A stretch of 18,639 nt of DNA from JAQYVZ01 sp035269105 (GCA_035269105.1 DATFJP010000310.1:1-18639), one strand, 5' to 3'. Counted from the first letter of the stretch, positions 8,009 to 14,567 are shown. Notes: generated from the letters alone by a model not told the origin. Made by a program: numbers and translations.

Positions 8009-10822
8009 ATGGTTGAAAATATCGTTATCAAACGTGCCTGCGAGCACAATCTGAAATGCATCGACGTCGAGATTCCCCGCGAACGCCTGGTGGTTATCAC
8101 CGGTGTCTCCGGCTCCGGCAAGAGCACCCTCGCCTTCGACACGATTTATGCCGAAGGACAGAGGCGCTACGTGGAGAGCCTTTCGGCCTATGCCCGGCAG
8201 TTTCTGGAGCAGATGAACAAACCGGACGTCGAGAGCATCGAGGGGCTTTCGCCGGCTATTTCCATCGAGCAGAAGACCACCTCGAAGAACCCGCGCTCCA
8301 CGGTCGGCACCGTGACCGAAATCTACGACTACCTGCGCCTGCTGTACGCCCGGGCTGGTCGCGTGTTCTGTCCCCGCTGCCATAAGGAAATCGCCTCGCA
8401 GACAGTGCAGCAGATGGTCGATCGGGTGATGACGGCCCCGGCAGGCAGCCGCCTGATGGTGCTGGCGCCGATCGTGCGCGGCCGCAAGGGGGAATACCGC
8501 AAGGAACTCAAACAGCTGCAGGCCGAAGGCTTCGTCCGGGTCATGGTCGATGGCGAAATGCACGAATTGGGGGAGGAGATTCCCCTCGACAAGAACAAAA
8601 AGCACACCATCGAGGTGGTGGTCGACCGGCTGGTGGTCAAGGGGAGCGTCGCCGGGCGGCTGGCCGACTCCCTGGAGACGGCCCTGCGCCTGGCTGACGG
8701 CATTGTGCGCGTCAGCTTCATCGGCGGCGAGAGCAGCCTGTTTTCCGAACAGCACGCCTGCGTCGACTGCGGCATTTCCTTTCCGGAGATCGCGCCGCGC
8801 ATGTTCTCTTTCAACAACCCCTACGGCGCCTGCCCCGACTGCTCGGGCCTTGGAACCCGCATGTACTTCGACGCCGACATGATCGTGCCGAACCGGGGCC
8901 TGTCCCTGCGGGAAGGGGCCATCGCGCCCTGGTCGACCCGCACCGGTTTTTACTATCTGCAGCTGCTGGAAGCGCTGGCCGACCACTACGAATTCGATAT
9001 CCGCACCCCGTTCGGGCAGCTCCCGGCATCTCTGCAGCAGATTTTGCTGCAGGGCTCAGGGCGGGAACCGATCCGTTTTTTCTACGACCAGGGCAACAAG
9101 CGGCATTATTACGAAAAGCCCTTCGAAGGCGTCATCCCGAATCTGGAACGCCGCCTGCGCGAGACCGATTCCGAAACCACCCGGGAGAAGCTCGAGGCCT
9201 TCATGAATGTCATGCCCTGTCCCACCTGCCAGGGCGCCCGGTTGAAAGCAGAGTCCCTCTGCGTGAAGATTGCCGACCTGGACATCCGGCAGCTGTGCGC
9301 CCTGAGCGTTGCCGAAGCGGTGCAGTTCTTTGCCGACCTGAAGCTGCCAGCCAAACAGGCCGAGATTGCCCGGCGAGTGCTCAAGGAGATACGTGAGCGG
9401 CTCTCTTTTCTGGAAAACGTCGGCCTGGAATACCTGACCCTCGACCGGACCTCGGGAACCTTGTCGGGCGGCGAAGGACAGCGGATTCGCCTGGCGACGC
9501 AGATCGGATCGTCACTGGTCGGGGTCCTGTATATTCTGGACGAACCCTCCATCGGCCTGCATCAGCGCGACAACCGGCGCCTGCTGGAAACCCTCAAGCA
9601 TCTGCGCGACATCGGCAACACCGTCCTGGTCGTCGAACATGACGAGGAAACCATCATGGAGGCGGACCACGTTATTGACATGGGGCCGCGGGCCGGCATG
9701 CACGGCGGCGAGATTGTTGCCCAGGGGACACCGGCAGAAATCATCGAAAACCGTAACTCGCTGACCGGCGATTACCTTGCCGGCCGACGGTCGATCCCTC
9801 TGCCGCAGCGGCGCCGGCCGGCCAGAGGCGTGCTTGCCATCAAAGGCGCGGCAGCCAACAACCTGCAGAACATCGACATCGACATTCCCCTCGGCGTGAT
9901 GACCTGCGTCACCGGAGTCTCCGGTTCGGGCAAATCGACCCTGATCATCGACACCGTCTATAAAGCGTTGGCACAGCAGCTTTACCGCAGCCGCGACCGG
10001 TCCGGCCGGATCGCCGCCCTGTACGGGCTGGAACAACTCGATAAGGTGATCGACATCGACCAGTCGCCCATCGGCCGCACTCCGCGCTCCAATCCGGCGA
10101 CCTATACCGGCGTGTTCAGCGATATCCGGGACATTTTTGCCCAATTGCCTGAAGCCAGGCTGCGCGGTTACAAGCCCGGCCGGTTCTCCTTCAATGTCAA
10201 GGGAGGACGCTGCGAGGCCTGCCGGGGTGATGGCCTGCTGCGGATCGAGATGCATTTCCTGCCCGATGTCTACGTGCAATGCGAAGTCTGCAAGGGGGCG
10301 CGCTACAACCGGGAAACCCTGGAGGTCAAATACAAGGGCAGAACCATCGCCGATGTGCTCGACATGACGGCCAATCAGGCCAGTGAGTTCATGGCCAACA
10401 TACCGCGCATCAAGCGCAAACTGGAGACGCTGCGGGATGTCGGTCTCGGTTATATCAAGCTGGGGCAGAGCGCCACCACGCTTTCCGGGGGGGAGGCCCA
10501 GCGGGTCAAGTTGGCCAGGGAACTCGGCAAGCGGGCGACGGGAAGGACCATTTACATTCTGGACGAGCCGACGACCGGGTTGCATTTCTACGACATCAAC
10601 AAGCTGCTGGGCGTTCTCACCCGACTGGTCGACCAGGGCAATTCGGTGGTGATCATCGAACACAACCTGGATGTTATCAAAACCGCCGATCACGTGATCG
10701 ACCTGGGTCCCGAGGGTGGCAGCCGGGGCGGGAAAGTCGTGGTCAGCGGCACCCCGGAACAGGTCGCCCGCTGCTCGGCCTCGCACACCGGGCGTTACCT
10801 GCGACCCTATCTCGATCTGTAA
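8009..10822 (+). CDS. uvrA: Excinuclease ABC subunit A (UvrA)
   Basis: UvrA is the ATP-dependent damage sensor of nucleotide excision repair; it loads UvrB and is recruited by Mfd, whose gene lies 3.8 kb upstream. It has 937 residues (E. coli 940). The two ABC modules are complete: Walker A G-V-S-G-S-G-K-S-T at residues 32-40 and again near 635-643; signatures L-S-G-G-E-G-Q-R near 485 and L-S-G-G-E-A-Q-R near 825, each followed by I-L-D-E-P. Zinc-finger cysteine pairs are seen at F-C-P-R-C, C-V-D-C/C-P-D-C (about 250-280), C-P-T-C-Q-G, and C-E-A-C-R-G with C-E-V-C-K-G (about 734-762). The ATG at 8009 has AAGAG about 6 bases upstream and matches the usual UvrA N-terminus. The gene converges on the next one with a 17-base gap and no obvious terminator. 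Confidence 0.98.
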   Translation: MVENIVIKRACEHNLKCIDVEIPRERLVVITGVSGSGKSTLAFDTIYAEGQRRYVESLSAYARQFLEQMNKPDVESIEGLSPAISIEQKTTSKNPRSTVGTVTEIYDYLRLLYARAGRVFCPRCHKEIASQTVQQMVDRVMTAPAGSRLMVLAPIVRGRKGEYRKELKQLQAEGFVRVMVDGEMHELGEEIPLDKNKKHTIEVVVDRLVVKGSVAGRLADSLETALRLADGIVRVSFIGGESSLFSEQHACVDCGISFPEIAPRMFSFNNPYGACPDCSGLGTRMYFDADMIVPNRGLSLREGAIAPWSTRTGFYYLQLLEALADHYEFDIRTPFGQLPASLQQILLQGSGREPIRFFYDQGNKRHYYEKPFEGVIPNLERRLRETDSETTREKLEAFMNVMPCPTCQGARLKAESLCVKIADLDIRQLCALSVAEAVQFFADLKLPAKQAEIARRVLKEIRERLSFLENVGLEYLTLDRTSGTLSGGEGQRIRLATQIGSSLVGVLYILDEPSIGLHQRDNRRLLETLKHLRDIGNTVLVVEHDEETIMEADHVIDMGPRAGMHGGEIVAQGTPAEIIENRNSLTGDYLAGRRSIPLPQRRRPARGVLAIKGAAANNLQNIDIDIPLGVMTCVTGVSGSGKSTLIIDTVYKALAQQLYRSRDRSGRIAALYGLEQLDKVIDIDQSPIGRTPRSNPATYTGVFSDIRDIFAQLPEARLRGYKPGRFSFNVKGGRCEACRGDGLLRIEMHFLPDVYVQCEVCKGARYNRETLEVKYKGRTIADVLDMTANQASEFMANIPRIKRKLETLRDVGLGYIKLGQSATTLSGGEAQRVKLARELGKRATGRTIYILDEPTTGLHFYDINKLLGVLTRLVDQGNSVVIIEHNLDVIKTADHVIDLGPEGGSRGGKVVVSGTPEQVARCSASHTGRYLRPYLDL

Positions 10823-10839
10823 TTGGCGTTCGGATAAAA

Positions 10840-11295
10840 TCAGGAGGGGCAGACATCCCGGATCTGGGTTGTGTTGACCAGGTAGCGGCAATCGTCACCC
10901 TGGACCTCGAAGAAGCCGGCCGCGGCGTTGATAAAGTCGAGCAGCCGCTTCCGGCCTTCCGGCAGGTCAATGATGATCACGCCGTGCAGCTGTTCGCCGC
11001 CGACAAAGGTGATGCTGACAGGCTCCGGCTCGCCCAGCGGGCTGTAGTGCGGGTTTTTGGTCCCCGGCTTGTAGCGGATATGCGTGACCGTGTTTTTGTT
11101 GGCAACCAAAAATTCCCCGCTATCGCTGCGGAACGGGAAAAAGGTGTCTTTCTCGTGAATCAGGTCGAGCAGAGTCTGCTGGCCGAGATGGTTGTAAGCG
11201 CTGGCGCTCAGGAAGACCACCCCCTTCATGACCGAGCCGTCGGCCTGGAACAGGACCACGTTCTGTTCGGTTTTTTCAACGCGATAAATACTCAT
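10840..11295 (-). CDS. Unrecognised protein of two tandem similar repeats
   Basis: I do not recognise this 151-residue protein with certainty; it recalls small uncharacterised Geobacter-type proteins. The sequence shows an internal duplication: residues about 24-73 (K-G-V-V-F...T-L-L-D-L-I...T-F-F-P-F...F-L-V-A-N...V-T-H-I) align with about 104-148 (H-G-V-I-I...R-L-L-D-F-I...G-F-F-E-V...Y-L-V-N-T...I-R-D-V). Each repeat looks like beta-strand, helix, beta-hairpin. There is no signal peptide and no membrane segment; it has two cysteines near the C-terminus. The ATG at 11295 is preceded by GGGAGAG. It is driven by a strong promoter with a perfect TTGACA and is divergent from the zinc-ribbon gene, which suggests shared control. 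No enzymatic motif is visible. Confidence 0.8.
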   Translation of the reverse strand: MSIYRVEKTEQNVVLFQADGSVMKGVVFLSASAYNHLGQQTLLDLIHEKDTFFPFRSDSGEFLVANKNTVTHIRYKPGTKNPHYSPLGEPEPVSITFVGGEQLHGVIIIDLPEGRKRLLDFINAAAGFFEVQGDDCRYLVNTTQIRDVCPS

Positions 11296-11333
11296 AGCAT
11301 CTCACTCTCCCGCAGGGGGCACCCCCGCACCGG

Positions 11334-11361
11334 TTGACAGGAAATACAGAAGCGATAATAT
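11334..11361 (+). promoter_or_regulatory. Candidate sigma-70 promoter of the zinc-ribbon gene
   Basis: Plus strand: TTGACA (11334-11339, perfect -35), 16-bp spacer, TAATAT (11356-11361, four of six; AATATG or GATAAT are alternative -10 readings). Transcription would start near 11368 and run to the gene at 11534. It shares its -10 bases with the opposite promoter. Confidence 0.45.
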
Positions 11362-11384
11362 GTAGCTGTTTTCCGGTTTGTCAA
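11355..11384 (-). promoter_or_regulatory. Sigma-70 promoter of the two-repeat protein gene
   Basis: Read on the minus strand: TTGACA (11379-11384, perfect -35), an 18-bp spacer and TATTAT (11355-11360, five of six). Transcription would start near 11348, giving a leader of about 50 bases. The -10 region overlaps that of the plus-strand promoter. Confidence 0.65.
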
Positions 11385-11533
11385 ATCTTTTCACCGACGA
11401 TATTTTCCCGAAACCGGCAGTGAACTCTCGCAGAGGGTGGATCTTAGCCGGCCTCGAGGCTGGCCGGTACCCCTTTGGCGTGCCGGCAACGAACTGCCCT
11501 ATTCCTGCGGCTGCCATTATTGGAAGGTGTCAT

Positions 11534-11863
11534 ATGGAAAAATGTCCAGTGTGCAAGCAAGAGACCAAAGGCAAGTACTGGTGTAAAAACTGTGAGACCG
11601 TATTCGTCTGCCCCGCCCCCAATTGCGAAGCGCCGAACCACCGGCGGGACGCCAAAGCTTGTGCCCAGTGCGGGCTGCTGTTCGAAGAATACGTCAAAAA
11701 TCGAAAAATGTACCGCAAATGCCCGAAATGCAAGCGTAAACAGGGTCTGTCCGATCCCCAGTGCAAGTACTGCCGCTACTGGTTCAATTGCCCCACCTGC
11801 GGACATAAAGTGCCTTCCACCAGCATGCTGACCTGCCCGCGCTGTGCAACCAGCCTCCGCTGA
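11534..11863 (+). CDS. Small protein built of four zinc ribbons
   Basis: A 109-residue, cytoplasmic-looking protein with sixteen cysteines in eight pairs: C-P-V-C, C-K-N-C, C-P-A-P-N-C, C-A-Q-C (as A-C-A-Q-C), C-P-K-C, C-K-Y-C, C-P-T-C and C-P-R-C. The pairs would make about four zinc knuckle/ribbon units, rich in Lys and Arg between them, a composition compatible with nucleic-acid or protein binding. I cannot assign a family. The ATG at 11534 follows GGAAGG by six bases; an in-frame ATG at 11378 would add 52 residues with no cysteine pairs, overlapping the promoter, and is rejected. It is followed directly by a strong terminator, so it is a single-gene unit. Confidence 0.85.
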   Translation: MEKCPVCKQETKGKYWCKNCETVFVCPAPNCEAPNHRRDAKACAQCGLLFEEYVKNRKMYRKCPKCKRKQGLSDPQCKYCRYWFNCPTCGHKVPSTSMLTCPRCATSLR

Positions 11864-11890
11864 TGGCGAAACCAGCGCTGCAACGGCAAA

Positions 11891-11928
11891 GGCCCCCTGT
11901 CGCAAGCATTCGACAGGGGGCCTTTTTT
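11891..11928 (+). terminator. Strong rho-independent terminator
   Basis: GGCCCCCTGTCG (11891-11902) pairs perfectly with CGACAGGGGGCC (11911-11922) around an 8-base loop, followed by six T (11923-11928). It ends the zinc-ribbon gene. On the minus strand only three T follow, but the hairpin is also 27 bases past the second stop of the opposing selenoprotein candidate and may end that transcript too. Confidence 0.93.
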
Positions 11929-11954
11929 GTATCAAGTTTTTGAAGACCGATAGA

Positions 11955-12128
11955 TCAGGAAGATTCATCCGGGGTCTTCCGAACGGTGTTCGGTGTAGAT
12001 TTTTCCTCCCCGCCGGGGAGGCTGCAGTTGCCGGATAGTCAGGTCTGTACCCCCATTCTGGGCAGAATCCATCGATTGATAATGAACCAGGCGGCAAAAA
12101 TGCCGAGCAGAATCAGTATGTCTTTCAT
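11955..12128 (-). CDS. Candidate small membrane-anchored selenoprotein (in-frame TGA read as Sec)
   Basis: From the ATG at 12128 (GAGG ribosome binding site, five-base spacing) the frame encodes one hydrophobic segment, about residues 4-22, then P-R-M-G-V-Q-T and a TGA at 12041-12039. Continuing past the TGA gives L-S-G-N-C-S-L-P-G-G and a polar tail to a TGA at 11957-11955, in total 57 residues with Sec30 and Cys35 (T-U-L-S-G-N-C). A hairpin suited to be a SECIS element starts 18 bases after the TGA. The Arg residues at 19 and 24 favour the redox motif on the cytoplasmic side of the membrane. A matching promoter lies just upstream. A conventional reading would be a 29-residue membrane peptide that ends before the motif. 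I recall similar small proteins with Cys at this place in related bacteria but cannot verify that here. Function unknown; thiol/selenol redox chemistry or metal binding is inference. Confidence 0.7.
12005..12021 (-). promoter_or_regulatory. Candidate bacterial SECIS hairpin
   Basis: On the minus strand CCUCCCC (12021-12015) and GGGGAGG (12011-12005) form a perfect 7-bp stem with loop GGC. The first loop G is the 25th base after the UGA at 12041-12039. Known bacterial SECIS elements lie just after the UGA inside the coding region, with the apical loop roughly 16-37 bases away and a G in its first two positions; this one fits. No T run follows on either strand, which argues against a terminator. 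Confidence 0.65.
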
Positions 12129-12157
12129 GACGACCTCGCTTGAAAAAATTAGTTATC

Positions 12158-12186
12158 AATATATATGAGGCCAGCGAAAAATACAA
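12158..12186 (-). promoter_or_regulatory. Sigma-70 promoter of the selenoprotein candidate
   Basis: Minus strand: TTGTAT (12186-12181), 17-bp spacer, TATATT (12163-12158; five of six to TATAAT). The start of transcription would be near 12150, giving a leader of about 20 bases before the ATG at 12128. The area is clearly AT-rich against its surroundings. Confidence 0.6.
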
Positions 12187-12225
12187 GGCCAGGGGGCTGT
12201 GGTCGGCGTGTTCGGCATTTTCACG

Positions 12226-12241
12226 GAGCCAAACCTGGCTC
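12226..12241. promoter_or_regulatory. Palindrome, candidate enhancer site for the sigma-54 promoter
   Basis: GAGCCA and TGGCTC are perfect 6-bp arms around AACC. The centre lies about 90 bases upstream of the predicted sigma-54 transcription start, a usual distance for an NtrC- or NifA-type activator. It does not match the classic NifA site TGT-N10-ACA, so the protein that would bind is unknown. A weaker repeat (TCTTG-N5-CAAGA) lies at 12252-12266. Confidence 0.35.
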
Positions 12242-12296
12242 TGCCAGCGCTTCTTGATCAACAAGATGGCGGCGCCAGCCGGCCGGCATCCTGATC

Positions 12297-12312
12297 TGGC
12301 ACTTTCCCTGCA
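12297..12312 (+). promoter_or_regulatory. Sigma-54 promoter upstream of draT
   Basis: TGGCACT at 12297-12303 and CTGCA at 12308-12312 match the sigma-54 consensus TGGCACG-N4-TTGCA at 10 of 12 positions. The invariant GG (12298-12299) and GC (12310-12311) are separated by exactly 10 bases. Transcription would begin near 12323 and run into draT with a leader of about 180 bases. This fits nitrogen control of the operon. Confidence 0.75.
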
Positions 12313-12458
12313 AGTCATAAAATAAAACGACGGGACGACCGCGACCGCGGGAAACGCTCCATGTTCCCGTTTCCGGGCAAAATGCGCACGGGCCCGGCTA
12401 CCGGGGGGATGCCAGCACGACATATCACATGGGCCCGGTGCCTGGCCGGTGTCGGAGC

Positions 12459-12475
12459 TGCCTAAAATTCAGGCA
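12459..12475. promoter_or_regulatory. Imperfect palindrome in the draT leader
   Basis: TGCCTAAA and TTCAGGCA (one mismatch) flank a central A, ending 28 bases before the draT start. In RNA it can form a 5-bp hairpin TGCCT/AGGCA. It may be an operator or a translation control element, or chance. Apart from this and the sigma-54 promoter I see nothing convincing between 12187 and 12503. Confidence 0.25.
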
Positions 12476-12503
12476 CAGTGTTGTTCGACGGCGTTTTTAG
12501 GTG

Positions 12504-13337
12504 ATGCGCAAGGCTGTCCGCTGGGCAACCAGAATCGAAACCATGTATGCGTCTTCTTTGAATCGTTGCAACCTGCCGCCCTGGGCGATCGCTTCCCGGC
12601 ATTACAACCGGCACCCCCAACCCCTGGAAATTCAGGGCGTGCGGCACAACGGCCGTCCATTGTTCGAGAAACTTGACAAGCAGGAAGATCCCGATGTCCG
12701 GTGTGCGGTGTTTCATGATTTCATGGACGTCCGCTTCCAGCTCCACCAGTGGCAGCAGGAGGGCACGGTCAACAGTCGCAAAAGCCTCAAGAACAGTTAC
12801 CTGCGGTTTCTGCGCGGCTGGTTGTTCGACAGCAATGCCATCGAGGGTGCTGTCCTCAAGGGCTGGGCCGAATCGCGGCTCGGACTGCCGCCGACCTTTC
12901 ACCGTGAGCCGATCGGCGATCTGCACTCGGCGGCCTATTTTCGCTATATGCTGGAACGGATGAAAGGCGCGGAACGAACCAGTGCGATCCTGGCGCAATT
13001 CGACCTGCTGTATGCCTTCATCCAGTACGAACTGGCCCGCCGCCTGCCGGGGGAGACCCACCGCAAACTGTACCGGGGTGTCTATGACCTTGCCGAGCAC
13101 CAGGTGGTCGAGCGACTGGCGAAGGACCGTTATCTTCTGCGCCTGAACAGCCTCAACTCGTTCACCGAGGATTTTGAAAAGGCCTGGGAATTCGGCAGCC
13201 GGGTTTTGGTCACCGACGTGCCTTTGACCAAGATTTTCTTCATGAGCGGGCTGCTGCCGAAATCCCTGTTCAAGGGGGAGGGGGAGGCGATCGTGATCGG
13301 TGGTGAATACGAGGTAAAGGTTCTGATCGGCGGATGA
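12504..13337 (+). CDS. draT: NAD(+)-dinitrogen-reductase ADP-D-ribosyltransferase (DraT)
   Basis: DraT transfers ADP-ribose from NAD+ to a specific Arg of NifH dimer, switching nitrogenase off when ammonium appears or energy falls; it is controlled by PII proteins. Family landmarks are N-R-C-N-L-P-P-W near the N-terminus, the conserved W-L-F-D-S-N-A-I-E-G-A-V-L-K-G-W-A-E-S-R-L-G-L-P-P-T-F-H-R region, and the C-terminal E-Y-E-V-K-V. From 12504 it has 277 residues, the normal size. The start is uncertain: a TAG stop at 12498-12500 limits it to GTG 12501, ATG 12504 or ATG 12543, and none has a strong ribosome binding site. It lies downstream of a sigma-54 promoter and its stop overlaps the draG start (ATGA), indicating translational coupling. 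nif structural genes are not in the window. Confidence 0.93.
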   Translation: MRKAVRWATRIETMYASSLNRCNLPPWAIASRHYNRHPQPLEIQGVRHNGRPLFEKLDKQEDPDVRCAVFHDFMDVRFQLHQWQQEGTVNSRKSLKNSYLRFLRGWLFDSNAIEGAVLKGWAESRLGLPPTFHREPIGDLHSAAYFRYMLERMKGAERTSAILAQFDLLYAFIQYELARRLPGETHRKLYRGVYDLAEHQVVERLAKDRYLLRLNSLNSFTEDFEKAWEFGSRVLVTDVPLTKIFFMSGLLPKSLFKGEGEAIVIGGEYEVKVLIGG

Positions 13338-14278
13338 CATGCGAGCTGAGCGGACAGGATTACGAGGACGTCTGCGCACGCGCCCAAGGCGCTTATCTGG
13401 GGCTGGCGATTGGCGATGCCCTGGGCGCAACCACCGAATTCATGACGCCGCGGGAAATCCGCGCCCGCTTCAAGGTGCACCGCAAAATCGTGGGGGGCGG
13501 CTGGCTCTACCTCAAGGCCGGCCAGGTGACCGACGACACGGAAATGTCGCTGGCCCTCGGGCGGGCGCTGCTGACCCGCGGCGGCTGGGATTTGCAGGGA
13601 ATCGCCGACAATTTCCTGGCTTGGATGAGAAGCCGGCCGGTGGATATCGGTGCCACCTGCCGGCGGGGCATCCGTGACTATATGCGCAAAGGGCAGCTGG
13701 AAACGCCATTCAATGAGGGGGATGCCGGCAATGGTGCTGCGATGCGCATGGCACCGGTCGCCTTGTTTACGTTTGGCGACCAGGCGGAGCTGAGCCGCTG
13801 CGCCGTGGCTCAGGCCCGCCTCACCCACCATCACCCGCTTTCCGATGCCGCTTGTGTTGCGGTCGGCAGAATGGTCCAGCAGGCGCTCTGTGGCGGGCAA
13901 CGGTCCGACCTCCAGGCGCTGGCCGGCGACCTGGTGGCAAGCCACGCTCGTTTCTCTTTTGCGAATTACCGGGGCAATGCCTCGGCTTATGTGGTCGACA
14001 CCGTGCAGACGGTTTTTCATTACCTGTTTACGACAGACAGTTTCGAAGAGTGCCTGATCGGCGTCGTCAACCAGGGGGGGGATGCCGACACGACCGGCGC
14101 CATCGCCGGCATGATCGCCGGCGCCTGGTACGGCAGGGATGCCATTCCTCACCGCTGGCAGAAGAAGCTGGACAGGGCCGTCCGGCAAGAAGTCGAACAG
14201 CAGGCGCTCGAGCTGGTGAAATTGTCCCCGTGGGGACGGGCACTGCGGCCGGCGCAGAGTGCGGCGGGCCGAGGGTAA
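13334..14278 (+). CDS. draG: ADP-ribosyl-[dinitrogen reductase] hydrolase (DraG)
   Basis: DraG removes the ADP-ribose that DraT puts on NifH and so reactivates nitrogenase; in known systems it is held at the membrane by a PII protein and AmtB when ammonium is present. The ADP-ribosylglycohydrolase fold is evident: G-A-Y-L-G-L-A-I-G-D-A-L-G-A near residue 20, the metal motif T-D-D-T-E-M-S-L-A-L-G near 65, N-G-A-A-M-R-M-A-P-V near 133 and N-Q-G-G-D-A-D-T-T-G-A-I-A-G near 245. These supply the Asp/Thr ligands of the dinuclear Mn site. It has 314 residues, slightly longer than Rhodospirillum DraG. The ATG overlaps the draT stop by four bases. No membrane segment is present. Confidence 0.94.
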   Translation: MTCELSGQDYEDVCARAQGAYLGLAIGDALGATTEFMTPREIRARFKVHRKIVGGGWLYLKAGQVTDDTEMSLALGRALLTRGGWDLQGIADNFLAWMRSRPVDIGATCRRGIRDYMRKGQLETPFNEGDAGNGAAMRMAPVALFTFGDQAELSRCAVAQARLTHHHPLSDAACVAVGRMVQQALCGGQRSDLQALAGDLVASHARFSFANYRGNASAYVVDTVQTVFHYLFTTDSFEECLIGVVNQGGDADTTGAIAGMIAGAWYGRDAIPHRWQKKLDRAVRQEVEQQALELVKLSPWGRALRPAQSAAGRG

Positions 14279-14316
14279 ACCGACAATCAAACAGAAGAAT
14301 CGGGAAGGAAAAAGCC

Positions 14317-14550
14317 ATGCAAAACGACCAGCAACACGTGCCGCTTGCAGAAGCGGCCAGACGGATGAAAACAACGCCCCTGAATGTCCTGATGCATGTC
14401 AAACGCGGACTGCTCGAGGGGACCGAAGTGAACGGCAACTGGCTGATCGACGGCCGGAGCCTGGAAGCGCTGCTGGCCGAAACCGGCGGCAGAAGCGACA
14501 ACGTTTGCACCAGCGGCTGCACCGGCGGGCATGGCTGCAGCCGAAACTGA
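14317..14550 (+). CDS. Small helix-turn-helix-like protein with Cys-rich tail
   Basis: A 77-residue protein. Residues about 9-56 (P-L-A-E-A-A-R-R-M...V-L-M-H-V-K-R-G-L-L-E-G-T-E-V-N-G-N-W-L-I-D...L-E-A-L-L) look like an excisionase/MerR-type winged helix-turn-helix. The tail V-C-T-S-G-C-T-G-G-H-G-C has three cysteines (64, 68, 74) and one histidine (72), a possible metal or Fe-S site. GGGAAGGAA precedes the ATG. It starts 38 bases after draG and ends 17 bases before the next gene, so it is probably cotranscribed with draTG. A sensor or regulator role in nitrogen fixation is inference; a non-DNA-binding role is also possible. Confidence 0.78.
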   Translation: MQNDQQHVPLAEAARRMKTTPLNVLMHVKRGLLEGTEVNGNWLIDGRSLEALLAETGGRSDNVCTSGCTGGHGCSRN

Positions 14551-14567
14551 GACTGAAGGGGAAGCGC

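Noticed and set aside
7310..8986. A 558-codon minus-strand open frame across pdxA and uvrA
   Set aside because: It spans two well-supported genes and the gap between them on the other strand; codon bias of GC-rich genes creates such frames.
9512..10891. A 459-codon minus-strand open frame opposite the end of uvrA
   Set aside because: Antisense to the UvrA second ABC module, without any recognisable motif.
12005..12021. The hairpin as a rho-independent terminator of a 29-residue peptide gene
   Set aside because: No T run follows on either strand: CTGCAG on the plus side, AAAAATC on the minus side. The strong terminator lies further on, at 11891-11928.
11444..12097. A 217-codon minus-strand open frame overlapping the selenoprotein candidate and the zinc-ribbon gene
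   Set aside because: It runs antisense through the whole zinc-ribbon gene and its terminator, has no ribosome binding site and reads like low-complexity antisense translation.
12140..12325. A 61-codon plus-strand open frame between the selenoprotein candidate and draT
   Set aside because: It crosses the minus-strand promoter and the sigma-54 promoter, and no plus-strand promoter is apparent upstream of it.
12361..12465. A 34-codon open frame in the draT leader, a possible leader peptide
   Set aside because: Only a weak GGGA precedes it and the peptide is Gly/Ala/Pro-rich, as expected by chance in GC-rich DNA. Kept as a remote possibility only.
12462..13430. A 322-codon minus-strand open frame opposite draT
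   Set aside because: DraT on the plus strand has clear family motifs and operon context; the minus translation has none.
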